A stretch of 64,000 nucleotides of DNA, taken from Burkholderiales bacterium. Its GTDB lineage: Bacteria > Pseudomonadota > Gammaproteobacteria > Burkholderiales > Burkholderiaceae_C. A program made the position numbers and the translations under genes. Location of the stretch: positions 1 to 64,000 of the forward strand of contig JACRNC010000003.1 in NCBI GenBank assembly GCA_016219375.1. Direction: 5' to 3'. Below the pieces are notes generated by a model. It saw only the letters and a list, made by a program, of their open reading frames with translations, was not told the DNA's origin and made no database searches. Each line of letters starts with the position of its first letter. Position 1 is the stretch's first letter. Below are positions 7,385-17,101 of this stretch, piece after piece.

Positions 7385-8980
7385 CTACGTAGCTGATGGC
7401 CCCCGCGTGTGGGCTGAGCCGGCAACCATCCAGGCGGCCACCTGCCGGCGCTGGTCGGCCGTCAGGTGCAGGCCGAGCTTGCTGCGCCGCCACAGGATGT
7501 CGTCGGCGGTGCGGGCCCACTCGGTTTGCATCAGGTGGCGCAGCTCGGCCTCGAAGAGGCCCGGCGCCACCTCCTCGCCCAGGTCGGCCAGGCCGCTGGC
7601 CGCACCCACCAGCAGCTCGATGCGGCTGCCGTGGGCATGGGCCCAGCGCAGCGCCAGCTCGGCCGGCAGCCAGGGCCAGCGGGACTGCACGGCGGCGGCG
7701 AAGCGGCGGAAGTCTTCGTCAGGCCGGCCGCTGGTGGTGATCCAGCCGCTCAGGTCGCCCCCAGGCAGGAAGGCGCCGCGCGTCCAGGCCGAGCGCGGCT
7801 GGCCCAGCATGCGGCTGATGTCGCCGGCCGCGTCCTCGGCCAGCTGGCGGAAGGTGGTGATCTTGCCGCCCCACACGGTCAGCAGCGGCGCCGCATGGGT
7901 GTCGTGCTCCAGCAGGTAGTCGCGCGTCACGGCCGCGGGGTTGGCGCTGTCGTCGTCCAGCAGCGGGCGCACGCCGGCATAGGTCCAGACCACGTCGGCC
8001 GGGGCGATGGGCCGGCGCAGGTAGCGGCTGGCCTGGGCGCACAGGTAGGCCACCTCGTCCTCAGATGCATGGGCGCCGCGCGGGTCGCCGTGCAGCTCGC
8101 GGTCGGTGGTGCCGATGAGGGTGTAGCGGCCCTCGTAGGGGATGGCGAAGACGATGCGGCCGTCCGGGCTCTGGAAGATGTAGGCATGGTCGTGCGTCCA
8201 CTCGGGCGTGGCGCTGCGCGGCACGACGATGTGGCTGCCCTGCACCAGGCGCAGGCTGCGCGTGGCCAGGCGCTCGGCTGCAGCCGGGCGGGCCACGTCG
8301 CGCAGCACCTGGCCCGCCCACGGGCCGGCGGCGTTGACCAGCGCGCGGGCCTGCACGGTGTGCAGCGTGCTGGCGCCAGAGCCGGGGTCACAGCGCAGCG
8401 TGGCCGTCCAGTGCGTGGCGCCGCGCTCGGCCGACACGCAGCGCGTTCGGGTGGCGATGTGCGCGCCGCGGGCCTGGGCGTCCAGCGCGGCCAGCACGAC
8501 CAGCCGCGCGTCGTCCACCCAGCCGTCGGAGTAGACGAAGCCGCGCGTGTAGCGGCCCTGCAGCGGCTGCCCGGCCGGGTGGCGGCGCAGGTCCACGCTG
8601 GTCGAGCCCGGCAGCACCTCGCGCCGCGCCAGGTGGTCGTAGAGAAACAGCCCCAGCCGGATCAGCCACGCCGGGCGCATGCCCGGGTCATGCGGCATGA
8701 CGAAGCGCAGCGGCCGCATGATGTGCGGCGCGCTCCGCAGCAACACCTCGCGCTCGCGCAGCGCCTTGCGCACCAGCGCGAACTCATAGTGCTCCAGGTA
8801 GCGCAAGCCGCCGTGGATCAGCTTGGTGGACGCCGACGAGGTGTGCGCCGCCAGGTCGTCCTGCTCCACCAGCAGCACCCGCCAGCCGCGCCCGGCCAGG
8901 TCGCGTGCGATGCCGGCGCCGTTGATGCCGCCGCCGATGATGAGGGCGTCGACATCGGTGGGCGAGGATGCGTCGGTCAA
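7385..8980 (-). CDS. glpD: Glycerol-3-phosphate dehydrogenase (FAD, respiratory)
   Basis: The enzyme oxidises sn-glycerol 3-phosphate to dihydroxyacetone phosphate at the inner membrane and passes electrons to quinone. The N-terminal FAD-binding motif is DALIIGGGINGAGIARDLAG, followed by the substrate/FAD signature SSASTKLIHGGLRYLEHYEF and TDRELHGDP; length (531 residues) fits the family. No ATG precedes the FAD motif, so a TTG at 8980 (MTDASSPTDV) is the likeliest start, although the frame stays open far upstream. It is divergent from glpK, but a toxin-antitoxin pair on its own strand lies in between, 71 bp upstream, so glpD may be transcribed from that pair's promoter or from the short gap. 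Confidence 0.92.
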   Translation of the reverse strand: MTDASSPTDVDALIIGGGINGAGIARDLAGRGWRVLLVEQDDLAAHTSSASTKLIHGGLRYLEHYEFALVRKALREREVLLRSAPHIMRPLRFVMPHDPGMRPAWLIRLGLFLYDHLARREVLPGSTSVDLRRHPAGQPLQGRYTRGFVYSDGWVDDARLVVLAALDAQARGAHIATRTRCVSAERGATHWTATLRCDPGSGASTLHTVQARALVNAAGPWAGQVLRDVARPAAAERLATRSLRLVQGSHIVVPRSATPEWTHDHAYIFQSPDGRIVFAIPYEGRYTLIGTTDRELHGDPRGAHASEDEVAYLCAQASRYLRRPIAPADVVWTYAGVRPLLDDDSANPAAVTRDYLLEHDTHAAPLLTVWGGKITTFRQLAEDAAGDISRMLGQPRSAWTRGAFLPGGDLSGWITTSGRPDEDFRRFAAAVQSRWPWLPAELALRWAHAHGSRIELLVGAASGLADLGEEVAPGLFEAELRHLMQTEWARTADDILWRRSKLGLHLTADQRRQVAAWMVAGSAHTRGPSAT

Positions 8981-9051
8981 CTGCGGCCTCGGCTGGTTGG
9001 GGCGGGGCGGGGCGATGAGGCGCGTGGGGGCTGCAAGGGCGGCTGTCTCAC

Positions 9052-9393
9052 TCAGGCGTGGGCGTGTTTGTCCGGCTCCACCGACAGCCGCAGGCCCACG
9101 GTCTTGAGCACGGCCAGCAGGGTCTTCAGCGTCGGATTGCCCTTGGGTGAGAGGGCGCGGTAGAGCGACTCGCGGCTGATGCCCGCCTCGGCCGCCACGG
9201 CGCCCAGGCCGCCATAGGCCTCGGCCACCGTGCGCAAGGCCAGCAGGCCGGCCGCGCGGTCGTCGGGGTCGTCCAGCGACTCCATTGCCGCTTTCAGGTA
9301 CTCCACGGCCAGTTGCCGGTCTGCGCGCAGCTCCGCGATCTCTGCCTCGTGGTGCGGGACCGCGCCTTCCAGCTTGTTCACACGCTTGCTCAT
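9052..9393 (-). CDS. Addiction-module antidote (HigA-like)
   Basis: A 113-residue antitoxin of the putative addiction module antidote family. It has a charged N-terminal half and a C-terminal helix-turn-helix, GLGAVAAEAGISRESLYRAL, then NPTLKTLLAVLKTVGLRLSV. I choose ATG 9393 over the ATG at 9411 because it overlaps the toxin stop as ATGA with GGAGG just upstream, which implies translational coupling. The antitoxin neutralises the toxin and represses the shared promoter through the palindrome at 9725-9740. The toxin-first order is usual for HigBA-type pairs. It lies 71 bp upstream of glpD. Confidence 0.85.
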   Translation of the reverse strand: MSKRVNKLEGAVPHHEAEIAELRADRQLAVEYLKAAMESLDDPDDRAAGLLALRTVAEAYGGLGAVAAEAGISRESLYRALSPKGNPTLKTLLAVLKTVGLRLSVEPDKHAHA

Positions 9394-9713
9394 GACTGCC
9401 TCCGTTTCCATTCCGACCAGAGCTCCCTGGCCCGCTTGATATCACCGGGCTGGCTGCGCTTGTCGCCGCCGCACAGCAAGAGCACCACCGCCTTGCCGTG
9501 CCGCCCGCAGTAGACGCGGTAGCCCGCGCCGACGTGCACCCGCAGCTCGATCACGCCTTCGCCCACGGGCTCACAGTCGCCGAAGTTGCCGGCCTCCACC
9601 TGGCGCAGGCGGATGCGGATACGGGCTTGGGCCACCTTGTCGCGCAAGGCGGACAGCCATTCGGTGAAGGGCTCCTGGCCGTCCTCCCGGCGATAGCGGA
9701 GAAGCTCGATCAT
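9390..9713 (-). CDS. Addiction-module killer protein (RelE/HigB-like toxin)
   Basis: A 107-residue RelE-superfamily toxin, expected to be a ribosome-dependent or free mRNA endonuclease. Family marks are EPFTEWLSALRDKVAQARI at about residues 14-32, the RIRLRQVEAGNFGDCEPVGEG segment (split by strands), ELRVHVGAGYRVYCGR and a C-terminal LLLCGGDKRSQPGDIKRA. The paired antitoxin overlaps the end by 4 bp. A near-perfect palindrome lies 12 bp upstream of the start, consistent with autoregulation. The module sits between two glycerol-catabolism genes, so it is probably a later insertion into the glpD-glpK intergenic region. Confidence 0.88.
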   Translation of the reverse strand: MIELLRYRREDGQEPFTEWLSALRDKVAQARIRIRLRQVEAGNFGDCEPVGEGVIELRVHVGAGYRVYCGRHGKAVVLLLCGGDKRSQPGDIKRARELWSEWKRRQS

Positions 9714-9724
9714 GGCGGCGGATT

Positions 9725-9740
9725 GTAGCTTTTAAGCTAC
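9725..9740. promoter_or_regulatory. Operator palindrome of the toxin-antitoxin pair
   Basis: GTAGCTT, a 2-base spacer (TT), then AAGCTAC forms a perfect 7-bp inverted repeat 12 bp upstream of the toxin start. The position fits a binding site for the helix-turn-helix antitoxin. It lies 108 bp from the glpK start, so repression there might also touch the divergent glpK promoter. Confidence 0.7.
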
Positions 9741-9848
9741 TCTGGTGGTGAGCGATCTGGCGAACGATCCGGCGAGGAGGGCGCGGGGAAGCGGCGATGC
9801 CGCCTTCGCGCTGCCTGCCGCAAACTGCCCACCAGAACCGGCCGTCAC

Positions 9849-11372
<1,524 letters not shown>

Positions 11373-11397
11373 CGGGCCGGCTGCGCGGCGGAGGCCC

Positions 11398-12324
11398 TCA
11401 GGCTGGCGGGCGCAGGCCCGGCGGATCCTGGGCGCCCTCCGTGGCGGACTGCTGCGCCAGCCAAGCGCGTGGCGAGCAGCCCACCGCCTGGCTGAAGGCG
11501 CGCGACAAGGAGGCGGCGCTGGCGTAGCCCAGCTCGTCGGCTGCGGCCTTCAAAGGACGTCCCCGGCGCAGCAGCCCCTGGGCCAGGCTGATGCGCCAGT
11601 GCAGCAGGTAGTCGCCCGGCGTCTGGCCCACGTGCGACTTGAATGCCGCGGCAAACGCGCTGCGCGACATGCCCGCCCGTGCCGCCAGCGTATCGAGCGT
11701 CCAGGGCTCGCCAGGCTGCTCATGCATGGCCACCAATGCGCGGGCCAGTTGCGGATGCCCCAGTCCGGTGAGCAGGCCGCTGGGCAGGCCGGCCTGATCC
11801 GGGTGGTCCAGCAGCCAGCGCAGCAACTGCAGCAGCAGCACCTCGAAGAGGCGGTCGGCCAGCAAGCGCTGACCACAGCGCAGGCGTTCGGCCTCGGCAA
11901 AGAGCAGATCCAGTGTCTGTTGCAGGTCCGGTGCACGCGACAGCGGCAGGACGATCACCGCCGGCAGGGCGCGCACGACGGGATGGTGGGCGCCGCCTTC
12001 GAACTCCAGCGTGGCACAGACGAAGTCCGCGCCCTCTTGGGGCGCGTTGTGGAAGTCATGCTCCAGTGGCCGCGGATAGAACAGCAGCGTGGGCTCCTGG
12101 ACGACGATGCGCCGCGGCGCGCCTTGCCGCTGGCGGTGCGTGACCACCATCTCACCGCGGCGCAGCACGTGCAGGAAGCCGCGTCCCGGCTCGGCGGCGT
12201 AGTGCGTCACCCCGCACAGCGGGCCGGCATGGAAAAGGCGCGCGCGCACGCGGAAGCGCTCCATCAGCGCGGACAGGCGGTCCAGAACGGGTGGCGGCGA
12301 CACTGGACGAAAAGGTAAATCCAA
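11398..12324 (-). CDS. AraC-family transcriptional regulator
   Basis: The 308-residue protein has an N-terminal cupin-type sensor domain (about residues 25-170, with GRGFLHVLRRGEMVV and FYPRPLEHDFH) and two C-terminal helix-turn-helix motifs (TLDTLAARAGMSRSAFAAAF and LGYASAASLSRAFSQAVGCS). This matches the cupin_6 AraC group that often controls a divergent oxidoreductase or AhpD-like gene. The divergent partner here is the carboxymuconolactone-decarboxylase-like gene, about 100 bp away. The first start in frame is TTG 12324; GTG 12303 is a good alternative. Inducer unknown. Confidence 0.88.
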   Translation of the reverse strand: MDLPFRPVSPPPVLDRLSALMERFRVRARLFHAGPLCGVTHYAAEPGRGFLHVLRRGEMVVTHRQRQGAPRRIVVQEPTLLFYPRPLEHDFHNAPQEGADFVCATLEFEGGAHHPVVRALPAVIVLPLSRAPDLQQTLDLLFAEAERLRCGQRLLADRLFEVLLLQLLRWLLDHPDQAGLPSGLLTGLGHPQLARALVAMHEQPGEPWTLDTLAARAGMSRSAFAAAFKSHVGQTPGDYLLHWRISLAQGLLRRGRPLKAAADELGYASAASLSRAFSQAVGCSPRAWLAQQSATEGAQDPPGLRPPA

Positions 12325-12429
12325 AGGACGGTTTGAGGCCGATCGTACAGGTCAGCGACAGACACTGGCTGCGCGGCGGATGGATCGCCGCACTTTTCGC
12401 CCACTTCTTTCGCTGCTTCAGGAGCCCCC

Positions 12430-13017
12430 ATGACCCGCATGTCCCTTGTCCATCGCGAACACGCCAGCGGCCACAGCCGCGAACTGCTGGATCGCATCCA
12501 CGCTGCCTTCGGCGCCACGCCCAACATGTTTCGCGCAGTGGCCCACTCGCCCGCAGCGTTGCAATCGATGTGGGCCGCCTTCGGCGCCTTGGGCGGCGGC
12601 AGCCTCCCCTCGGCCCTGGGTGAGCGCATCGCTGTGGCCGTGGCCGAGCGCAACCGCTGCCACTACTGCCTGGCTGCACACATCGCGCTGGGCCGCAAGG
12701 CGGGTGTGAGCCAGGCCGAGCTGCACGAGGCCCAGGATGGGCGCTCCGCCGACCCGCGTATCCAGGCGGCATTGACGTTTGCGCTGCAACTGGTCGAGCA
12801 GCGCGGCCATGTAGACGCGGCGGCCGTGCAGGCCGTGCGCCAGGCGGGCTACAGCGACGAAGCCATCGTCGAGATCCTGGCCCACGTGGCGCTCAATCTG
12901 TTCACCAACTACGTCAACGTCGCGTTCGACGTGCCGGTGGACTTCCCGCCGGTGGCTCTGCGAGGCAGCGGCCCCGGCGCGCCGGCCGGCGTCACAAGCG
13001 GTGCCCTGGCCGCCTGA
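12430..13017 (+). CDS. Carboxymuconolactone decarboxylase / AhpD-like protein
   Basis: A 195-residue protein of the CMD/AhpD fold. The peroxidase-type active site CHYCLAAH is seen with C77, C80 and H84, preceded by ERIAVAVAERNR. This CxxCxxxH signature points to alkylhydroperoxidase-like thiol chemistry rather than decarboxylation. The N-terminal GATPNMFRAVAHSPAALQSM is typical of the subfamily. The start ATG 12430 follows AGGAG at 5 bases. It is divergent from the AraC-type gene, which probably controls it in response to an organic or oxidative stress signal. Confidence 0.87.
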   Translation: MTRMSLVHREHASGHSRELLDRIHAAFGATPNMFRAVAHSPAALQSMWAAFGALGGGSLPSALGERIAVAVAERNRCHYCLAAHIALGRKAGVSQAELHEAQDGRSADPRIQAALTFALQLVEQRGHVDAAAVQAVRQAGYSDEAIVEILAHVALNLFTNYVNVAFDVPVDFPPVALRGSGPGAPAGVTSGALAA

Positions 13018-13073
13018 GGCCAAGCGGCCACTGCCTGCGCCGTGGCGTGCCTGTAGCGCGGCGGGCTTGCCGA

Positions 13074-14288
13074 TCAGGCGCCCGCCGCCCAGCCCAGGCC
13101 GGCTGCCGCCAGCACCAGCAGCCAGGGGGGCAGGCCGGCAGCCAGAGCCAGGCAGCCCAGCGCCACGGCCCCGGCGTCGGCCCACCCTCGCACGGCGTGG
13201 ATGCTGGCTTGGACCAGCGCTGCAGCCAGCAGGCCCACCACGGCCGAGTTGAGCGCCACCAGCGCCGCGCGGGCGGGTGGCCAGCGGCGCATGCGCGACC
13301 AGACCGGCAGGGCCCCGATCACCAGGAGGGCACCCGGCAGGAAGATCGCCAGCAGCGCCAGCCCGCCCGCCAGCCAGCCGCTGGGACCGGATTGCGTGGC
13401 TGCGCCCAGGAAGGCTGCAAATGTGAACAACGGGCCGGGCACCGCCTGAGCCGCGCCATAGCCGGCCATGAAGACTTCTTCGGACACCTGGCCGGGCACC
13501 ACGGCGGCATGCAGCAGCGGCAGCACGACGTGGCCGCCGCCGAACACCAGCGCGCCCGCGCGGTAGAACGCGCCGGCCATGTCCCAAGGCGAGCCCCACC
13601 GCAGCGCCAGGGCGGGCAATGACACGAGCAGCACGCCCCACAGCACGAGTGCGGTGGTGGAGGCCACGCGGCCCAGCGGCAGCAGCGGCCCGTCGTGTCC
13701 GCTCCAGGGCGGGGGCGGCAGGAGCACCATGCCCAGCAGGGCGGCCGCGGCCAAGATGGCCAGTTGCGCTTCTGCCGCCGGCGCAGCCAGCGCCGCCATG
13801 GCGGCGGCCAGCCCGAGCGCCCGGCGCGGCAGGTCGGGGCAGAGCTGGCGTGTCATGCCCCAGACCGCCAGCGCCACCACGGCGACCGCGGCCAGGCGCA
13901 GGCCCTGCAGCAGCCCTGCGGGCGCACTGGCATGGGCCAGGCCCTGCGCCAGCGTCATCATGAGCAAGGCGGACGGCAGCGTGAACGCCGCCCATGCGGC
14001 CAGCAGACCGGGCAGTCCGGCGCGCATGAGCCCGAGCGCCATGCCGACCTGGCTGCTGGCCGGGCCGGGCAGCACCTGGCAGAGGGCCACCACATCGGCA
14101 TAGGCCTCGTCCGTCAGCCAGCGGCGCCGCTGCACGAACTCCTGCCTGAAGTAGCCCAGGTGGGCAACAGGCCCGCCAAACGAGGTGAAGCCCAGGCGCA
14201 GGAAGGCACGTGCGACCGCCAGTGGGCCGTCGCGTGCGGGCTCGTGGGCTGCAAAGGGGGGGCGGCGCGCAGGGACGGGGGAGCACAT
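13074..14288 (-). CDS. chrA: Chromate transporter ChrA
   Basis: This 404-residue membrane protein has the two homologous chromate-transport domains of the long CHR family. The N-terminal domain has the signature FTSFGGPVAHLGYFRQEFV and CQVLPGPASSQVGMALG; the C-terminal domain has LVFGGGHVVLPLL and AQAVPGPLFTFAAFLG. About ten hydrophobic helices are visible. It exports chromate by a proton-coupled mechanism in characterised members; other anions are possible in unstudied ones. The gene stands alone; no chrB is present in the window. The VOC gene on the same strand lies just upstream, 28 bp from its start. Confidence 0.92.
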   Translation of the reverse strand: MCSPVPARRPPFAAHEPARDGPLAVARAFLRLGFTSFGGPVAHLGYFRQEFVQRRRWLTDEAYADVVALCQVLPGPASSQVGMALGLMRAGLPGLLAAWAAFTLPSALLMMTLAQGLAHASAPAGLLQGLRLAAVAVVALAVWGMTRQLCPDLPRRALGLAAAMAALAAPAAEAQLAILAAAALLGMVLLPPPPWSGHDGPLLPLGRVASTTALVLWGVLLVSLPALALRWGSPWDMAGAFYRAGALVFGGGHVVLPLLHAAVVPGQVSEEVFMAGYGAAQAVPGPLFTFAAFLGAATQSGPSGWLAGGLALLAIFLPGALLVIGALPVWSRMRRWPPARAALVALNSAVVGLLAAALVQASIHAVRGWADAGAVALGCLALAAGLPPWLLVLAAAGLGWAAGA

Positions 14289-14316
14289 CGCTCCAAGATA
14301 CCGCAGCGGCCGGCTG

Positions 14317-14736
14317 CTAGGAGTGGGCGTCCAGCGCCTTGATCACCATCCACGACACGCCGAAGCGGTCGGTCACCATGCCGAAGCTGCTGGCATAGAA
14401 GGTGGGGCCCATCGGCATGCCCACCTGGCCGCCGGCGGCCAGCGCGTCGAAGAGGCGCCGGGCGTCGGCGTCAGTGTCCGCATTGACGGTGAGGGCCATG
14501 CCCTTGAACTGCGGCTGGCCGCTGCACATGCCGTCCGAGGCCATCACCTTGCTCTGCCCGATGCGCAGCAGCGCGTGCATCACCTTGTCTGGCGGCATCT
14601 GCGCGGGGCAGCTGGCCGCGTCGGGGCTCTCGGCATAGCGCATGAGCGCCAGGATCTCCGCGCCCAGCGTGTCGCGGTAGAACCGCAGCGCTTCTTCGCA
14701 GCGGCCTTCAAAGAAGAGATAGGGCTCGATGTTCAT
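14317..14736 (-). CDS. VOC family protein (PhnB-like)
   Basis: A complete 139-residue glyoxalase/bleomycin-resistance-fold protein, starting MNIEPYLFFEGRCEEALRFY at ATG 14736 with a GGAG-type site upstream. It has the PhnB-like landmarks GMALTVNADTDADARRLFDAL and FGMVTDRFGVSWMV. It has the same type of C-terminal motif (DRFGVSWM) as the broken PhnB fragment at 5.2 kb (DRWGLSWQ), so the genome keeps at least one intact relative. Enzymatic role is not known for this subfamily. It lies 28 bp upstream of chrA on the same strand and may be co-transcribed with it. Confidence 0.85.
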   Translation of the reverse strand: MNIEPYLFFEGRCEEALRFYRDTLGAEILALMRYAESPDAASCPAQMPPDKVMHALLRIGQSKVMASDGMCSGQPQFKGMALTVNADTDADARRLFDALAAGGQVGMPMGPTFYASSFGMVTDRFGVSWMVIKALDAHS

Positions 14737-14920
14737 GGGCTCTCCAGCCGGCGTGGGCCGATGGCGTAGACAGACAGCGGTGCTGCGACGGGCGTGGCGT
14801 GCAAGGCCGCGAGCGCATCGTCTCAGGGCCACCCGCCGGTGGCTCCCCCTAGAAACCAAAGTGCCGGAGTCGACGCGCCGGGCCGCACGGCCCGTGCCAG
14901 CGTCGGATGAGTCCCATGCC

Positions 14921-14945
14921 GGGCCGGGCCGGGCCGGGCCGGGCC
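14921..14945. repeat. GGGCC pentanucleotide repeat
   Basis: Five perfect copies of GGGCC lie in tandem in the gap between the VOC gene and the hemerythrin gene. The tract is a slippage-prone simple repeat and can form a strong GC helix. Confidence 0.8.
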
Positions 14946-14996
14946 GCGCCGCCGGCTTGCCGGGGCCGTGTACAGGGGCGCTGAAGAAGCTATTTG

Positions 14997-15620
14997 TCAG
15001 GCAGACGGATGGCCGGGACGGCCCGGACGATCCCAGGGCGACACGCGCCCGAGCAGGTAGGCGCCGGCAGCCACCGCGCCGGCCCCCATGACGATGGCGC
15101 TGTGCGGCAGCGAGCGCAGGGTGTGGCGGGCCAGCTCGCCCGCGCGGGGCAGCAGCAGCTGCGCCCGGCGGCGGGTCATCTGCGCGCCCAGCTCGGCCAG
15201 TCGCTCGGGCGGCAGCAACTCTTCAGCAGCAGGCAGCAGCGTGGTCTCCTCGTCGGCCACGTGGTGCATCACGTCGCGCATCAGTTCGGAAAACGTGCGG
15301 TCGAAGGCCGGGTCGCCCGCGTCCAGGCGGCGCAGCTCGGCGATCAGGCGGCGCATCTCGTCGTGCTCGGGGGTGCTCTTCTCGACGATGCTCAGCGGCT
15401 TGCCGCCCGGCGGCGAGAGGGCGCGCAGCTCGGGATAGAACAGCTCTTCCTCCAGCTGGGCATGGATCTCCAGCGCCAGGCAGACCGTGCCGGCCAGCGC
15501 CGCCTTGCGGCCCGGCGAGGTGCCGGCGTGGTACTGGTGGAAGGTGGCGAGCACGTGGCTGTGATCCAGGCGGATCAGGCTGGTGATGCTCGGCGAGAGC
15601 GTGCGGGTCCAGCGGTTCAT
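14997..15620 (-). CDS. Hemerythrin-domain protein with C-terminal membrane helix
   Basis: A 207-residue protein with a hemerythrin HHE-type di-iron four-helix bundle (about residues 10-150). Likely iron ligands are in LIRLDHSHVLATFHQYH, ALEIHAQLEEELFYPE, STPEHDEMRRLI and MRDVMHHVADEETTLLP. A short hydrophobic segment near the end (AIVMGAGAVAAGAYLLG) could anchor it in the membrane. Such proteins bind or sense oxygen, nitric oxide or iron. I choose ATG 15620 (MNRWTRTLSPSITSLIRLDH); the frame remains open far upstream only because of GC bias. It is divergent from the Gly-rich secreted protein. Confidence 0.88.
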   Translation of the reverse strand: MNRWTRTLSPSITSLIRLDHSHVLATFHQYHAGTSPGRKAALAGTVCLALEIHAQLEEELFYPELRALSPPGGKPLSIVEKSTPEHDEMRRLIAELRRLDAGDPAFDRTFSELMRDVMHHVADEETTLLPAAEELLPPERLAELGAQMTRRRAQLLLPRAGELARHTLRSLPHSAIVMGAGAVAAGAYLLGRVSPWDRPGRPGHPSA

Positions 15621-15960
15621 CGGATGTCCTTGGGGGGCGGGCCGGCTCACAGCCGGCTGCCGGCCGCAGGGGCAGGAGGCGTGCCCGGGCGCGGTGCGGG
15701 GATGGAGAGCGGGGGGCAAGCTGGGGGACAAGCGGGTGGCTGCCGAGGCGAGAGGCGCGGCGGCTGGCCAGCCCCGCGCCTGGCTCGCGCCGGGCCGGCA
15801 GCACGCCACGACAGGCGGCCGATCCTGTGTCAAGCCCAGGCCTTTGCCGCAATGCCCCTGCGCGCGGCCGCGTACCGCGCTTGCCCTGAACAGGCCCATC
15901 CCGCGCGGCGGGGCCCGGGCGATGTCCGCCCGGTGGATCACAACCCACAGGAGCATCCTC
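15621..15960. other. Gene-free divergent intergenic region
   Basis: This 340-bp stretch separates the divergent hemerythrin and Gly-rich protein genes. I see no conserved coding frame, repeat or terminator. An AGGAG-like site lies at its right end, before the ATG at 15961. Confidence 0.5.
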
Positions 15961-17019
15961 ATGAAACGCATGACATACACCCGCCTGACCCTTGCAGCCT
16001 TGTTGTCCGCCGGCCTGGCGCTGAGCCACGCCCAGGGCGGCGGGGGCGGTGGGGGATCGGGCGGTGGCGCCGGTGGCGGCGCGGGCGGTGCGGGCGGTGC
16101 GGGCGGTGGTTCAGGCGGTGCGGCGGCCGGGGCCGGAGGTGGCATGGGCTCGGGTTCCGGCTCGGGCGCCACGGGGGGCGGATCCCGCGGTTTCAGCTCG
16201 GGCAGCACCTCGGGATCGACCGGGGGCAGCACGTCGGGCAGCACGGCCGGCAACAGCGGCGGCTCCACCGTCGGCGGCACGATCTCCGGGCGAGCGGGCA
16301 TGACGTCCGACGTGGGCAGCGACAGCAGCAGCATCAGCAGCAGCATCAGCGGCAGCCGCGCGGGCTCCGGCAGCGGCCTCTCGGGCACCGCGGGCAGCAC
16401 GTCCACCTCCGGCGCAGCGGGCCTGTCGGGCACCAGCAGCAGCGGCGGCACCGCCGGCACGGTGGGCGGCGCGGGGCCGATCACCGGGGCGATGGAGCCC
16501 ACCGGCGCCGGACCCACCAGCAGCAGCACGGCCGTGGGCGGCACGAGCGGTGCTACGACCAGTGGCACGACCGGTGGCGGCACGAGCGCCGGGAGCACGA
16601 GCAGCGGCACCGGCTCCAGCGGCTCCACCGGGACCGGGGCGACGGGCTCGACAGGCTCGACGGGCTCCGGCTCCATGACGGGCGGCTCCGGTTCGTCCGG
16701 CAGCCGCGCCACCATCCCGGGCCAGGGCACCGGCAGCGAGGCATCCGGCAGCCACTCCCGCAGCGGCGCCAAGTCCTCCAGCAGCCGCGGCATGTCGGGT
16801 ACGTCCGGTACGTCGGGCTCGACCGGCTCGTCGGCCGGCTCGCGCGTCGGCGTGGGCACCACCGGCACGGCCAACGGCTGGGGGTCGGGCAACGGCTCGC
16901 CGGCGGCCACGGGCGGCACCGGGGCGGGCGGCTCCACCGGCGGCAGCGGCGGCGTCACCAGCGGCACCGGCACCGACGCGGGTGCCGGCTCCAGCGGCGG
17001 TTCAGCGGGCAGCCGCTGA
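15961..17019 (+). CDS. Secreted Gly/Ser/Thr-rich protein
   Basis: A 352-residue low-complexity protein. It begins with a signal peptide (MKRMTYTRLTLAALLSAGLA, probable cleavage after SHA near residue 24) and then consists almost wholly of Gly, Ser, Thr and Ala in short irregular repeats such as GSTSGSTGGSTSGST. No Cys, few charged and almost no aromatic residues occur. The start ATG 15961 follows ACAGGAGC. Possible roles are a surface or matrix structural protein or a disordered envelope spacer; none is demonstrated. The opposite strand also lacks stops over the gene, a consequence of the Gly/Ser codons, but the signal peptide and ribosome-binding site support this strand. Confidence 0.7.
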   Translation: MKRMTYTRLTLAALLSAGLALSHAQGGGGGGGSGGGAGGGAGGAGGAGGGSGGAAAGAGGGMGSGSGSGATGGGSRGFSSGSTSGSTGGSTSGSTAGNSGGSTVGGTISGRAGMTSDVGSDSSSISSSISGSRAGSGSGLSGTAGSTSTSGAAGLSGTSSSGGTAGTVGGAGPITGAMEPTGAGPTSSSTAVGGTSGATTSGTTGGGTSAGSTSSGTGSSGSTGTGATGSTGSTGSGSMTGGSGSSGSRATIPGQGTGSEASGSHSRSGAKSSSSRGMSGTSGTSGSTGSSAGSRVGVGTTGTANGWGSGNGSPAATGGTGAGGSTGGSGGVTSGTGTDAGAGSSGGSAGSR

Positions 17020-17101
17020 GGGCCCAGGGCGGGCGCCTGGCCCGCCCATCGTGCCGGCCGCGCGCTGTAGTGGCGTGCCTTGTAGCGCGCCAGCCGGCCC
17101 G

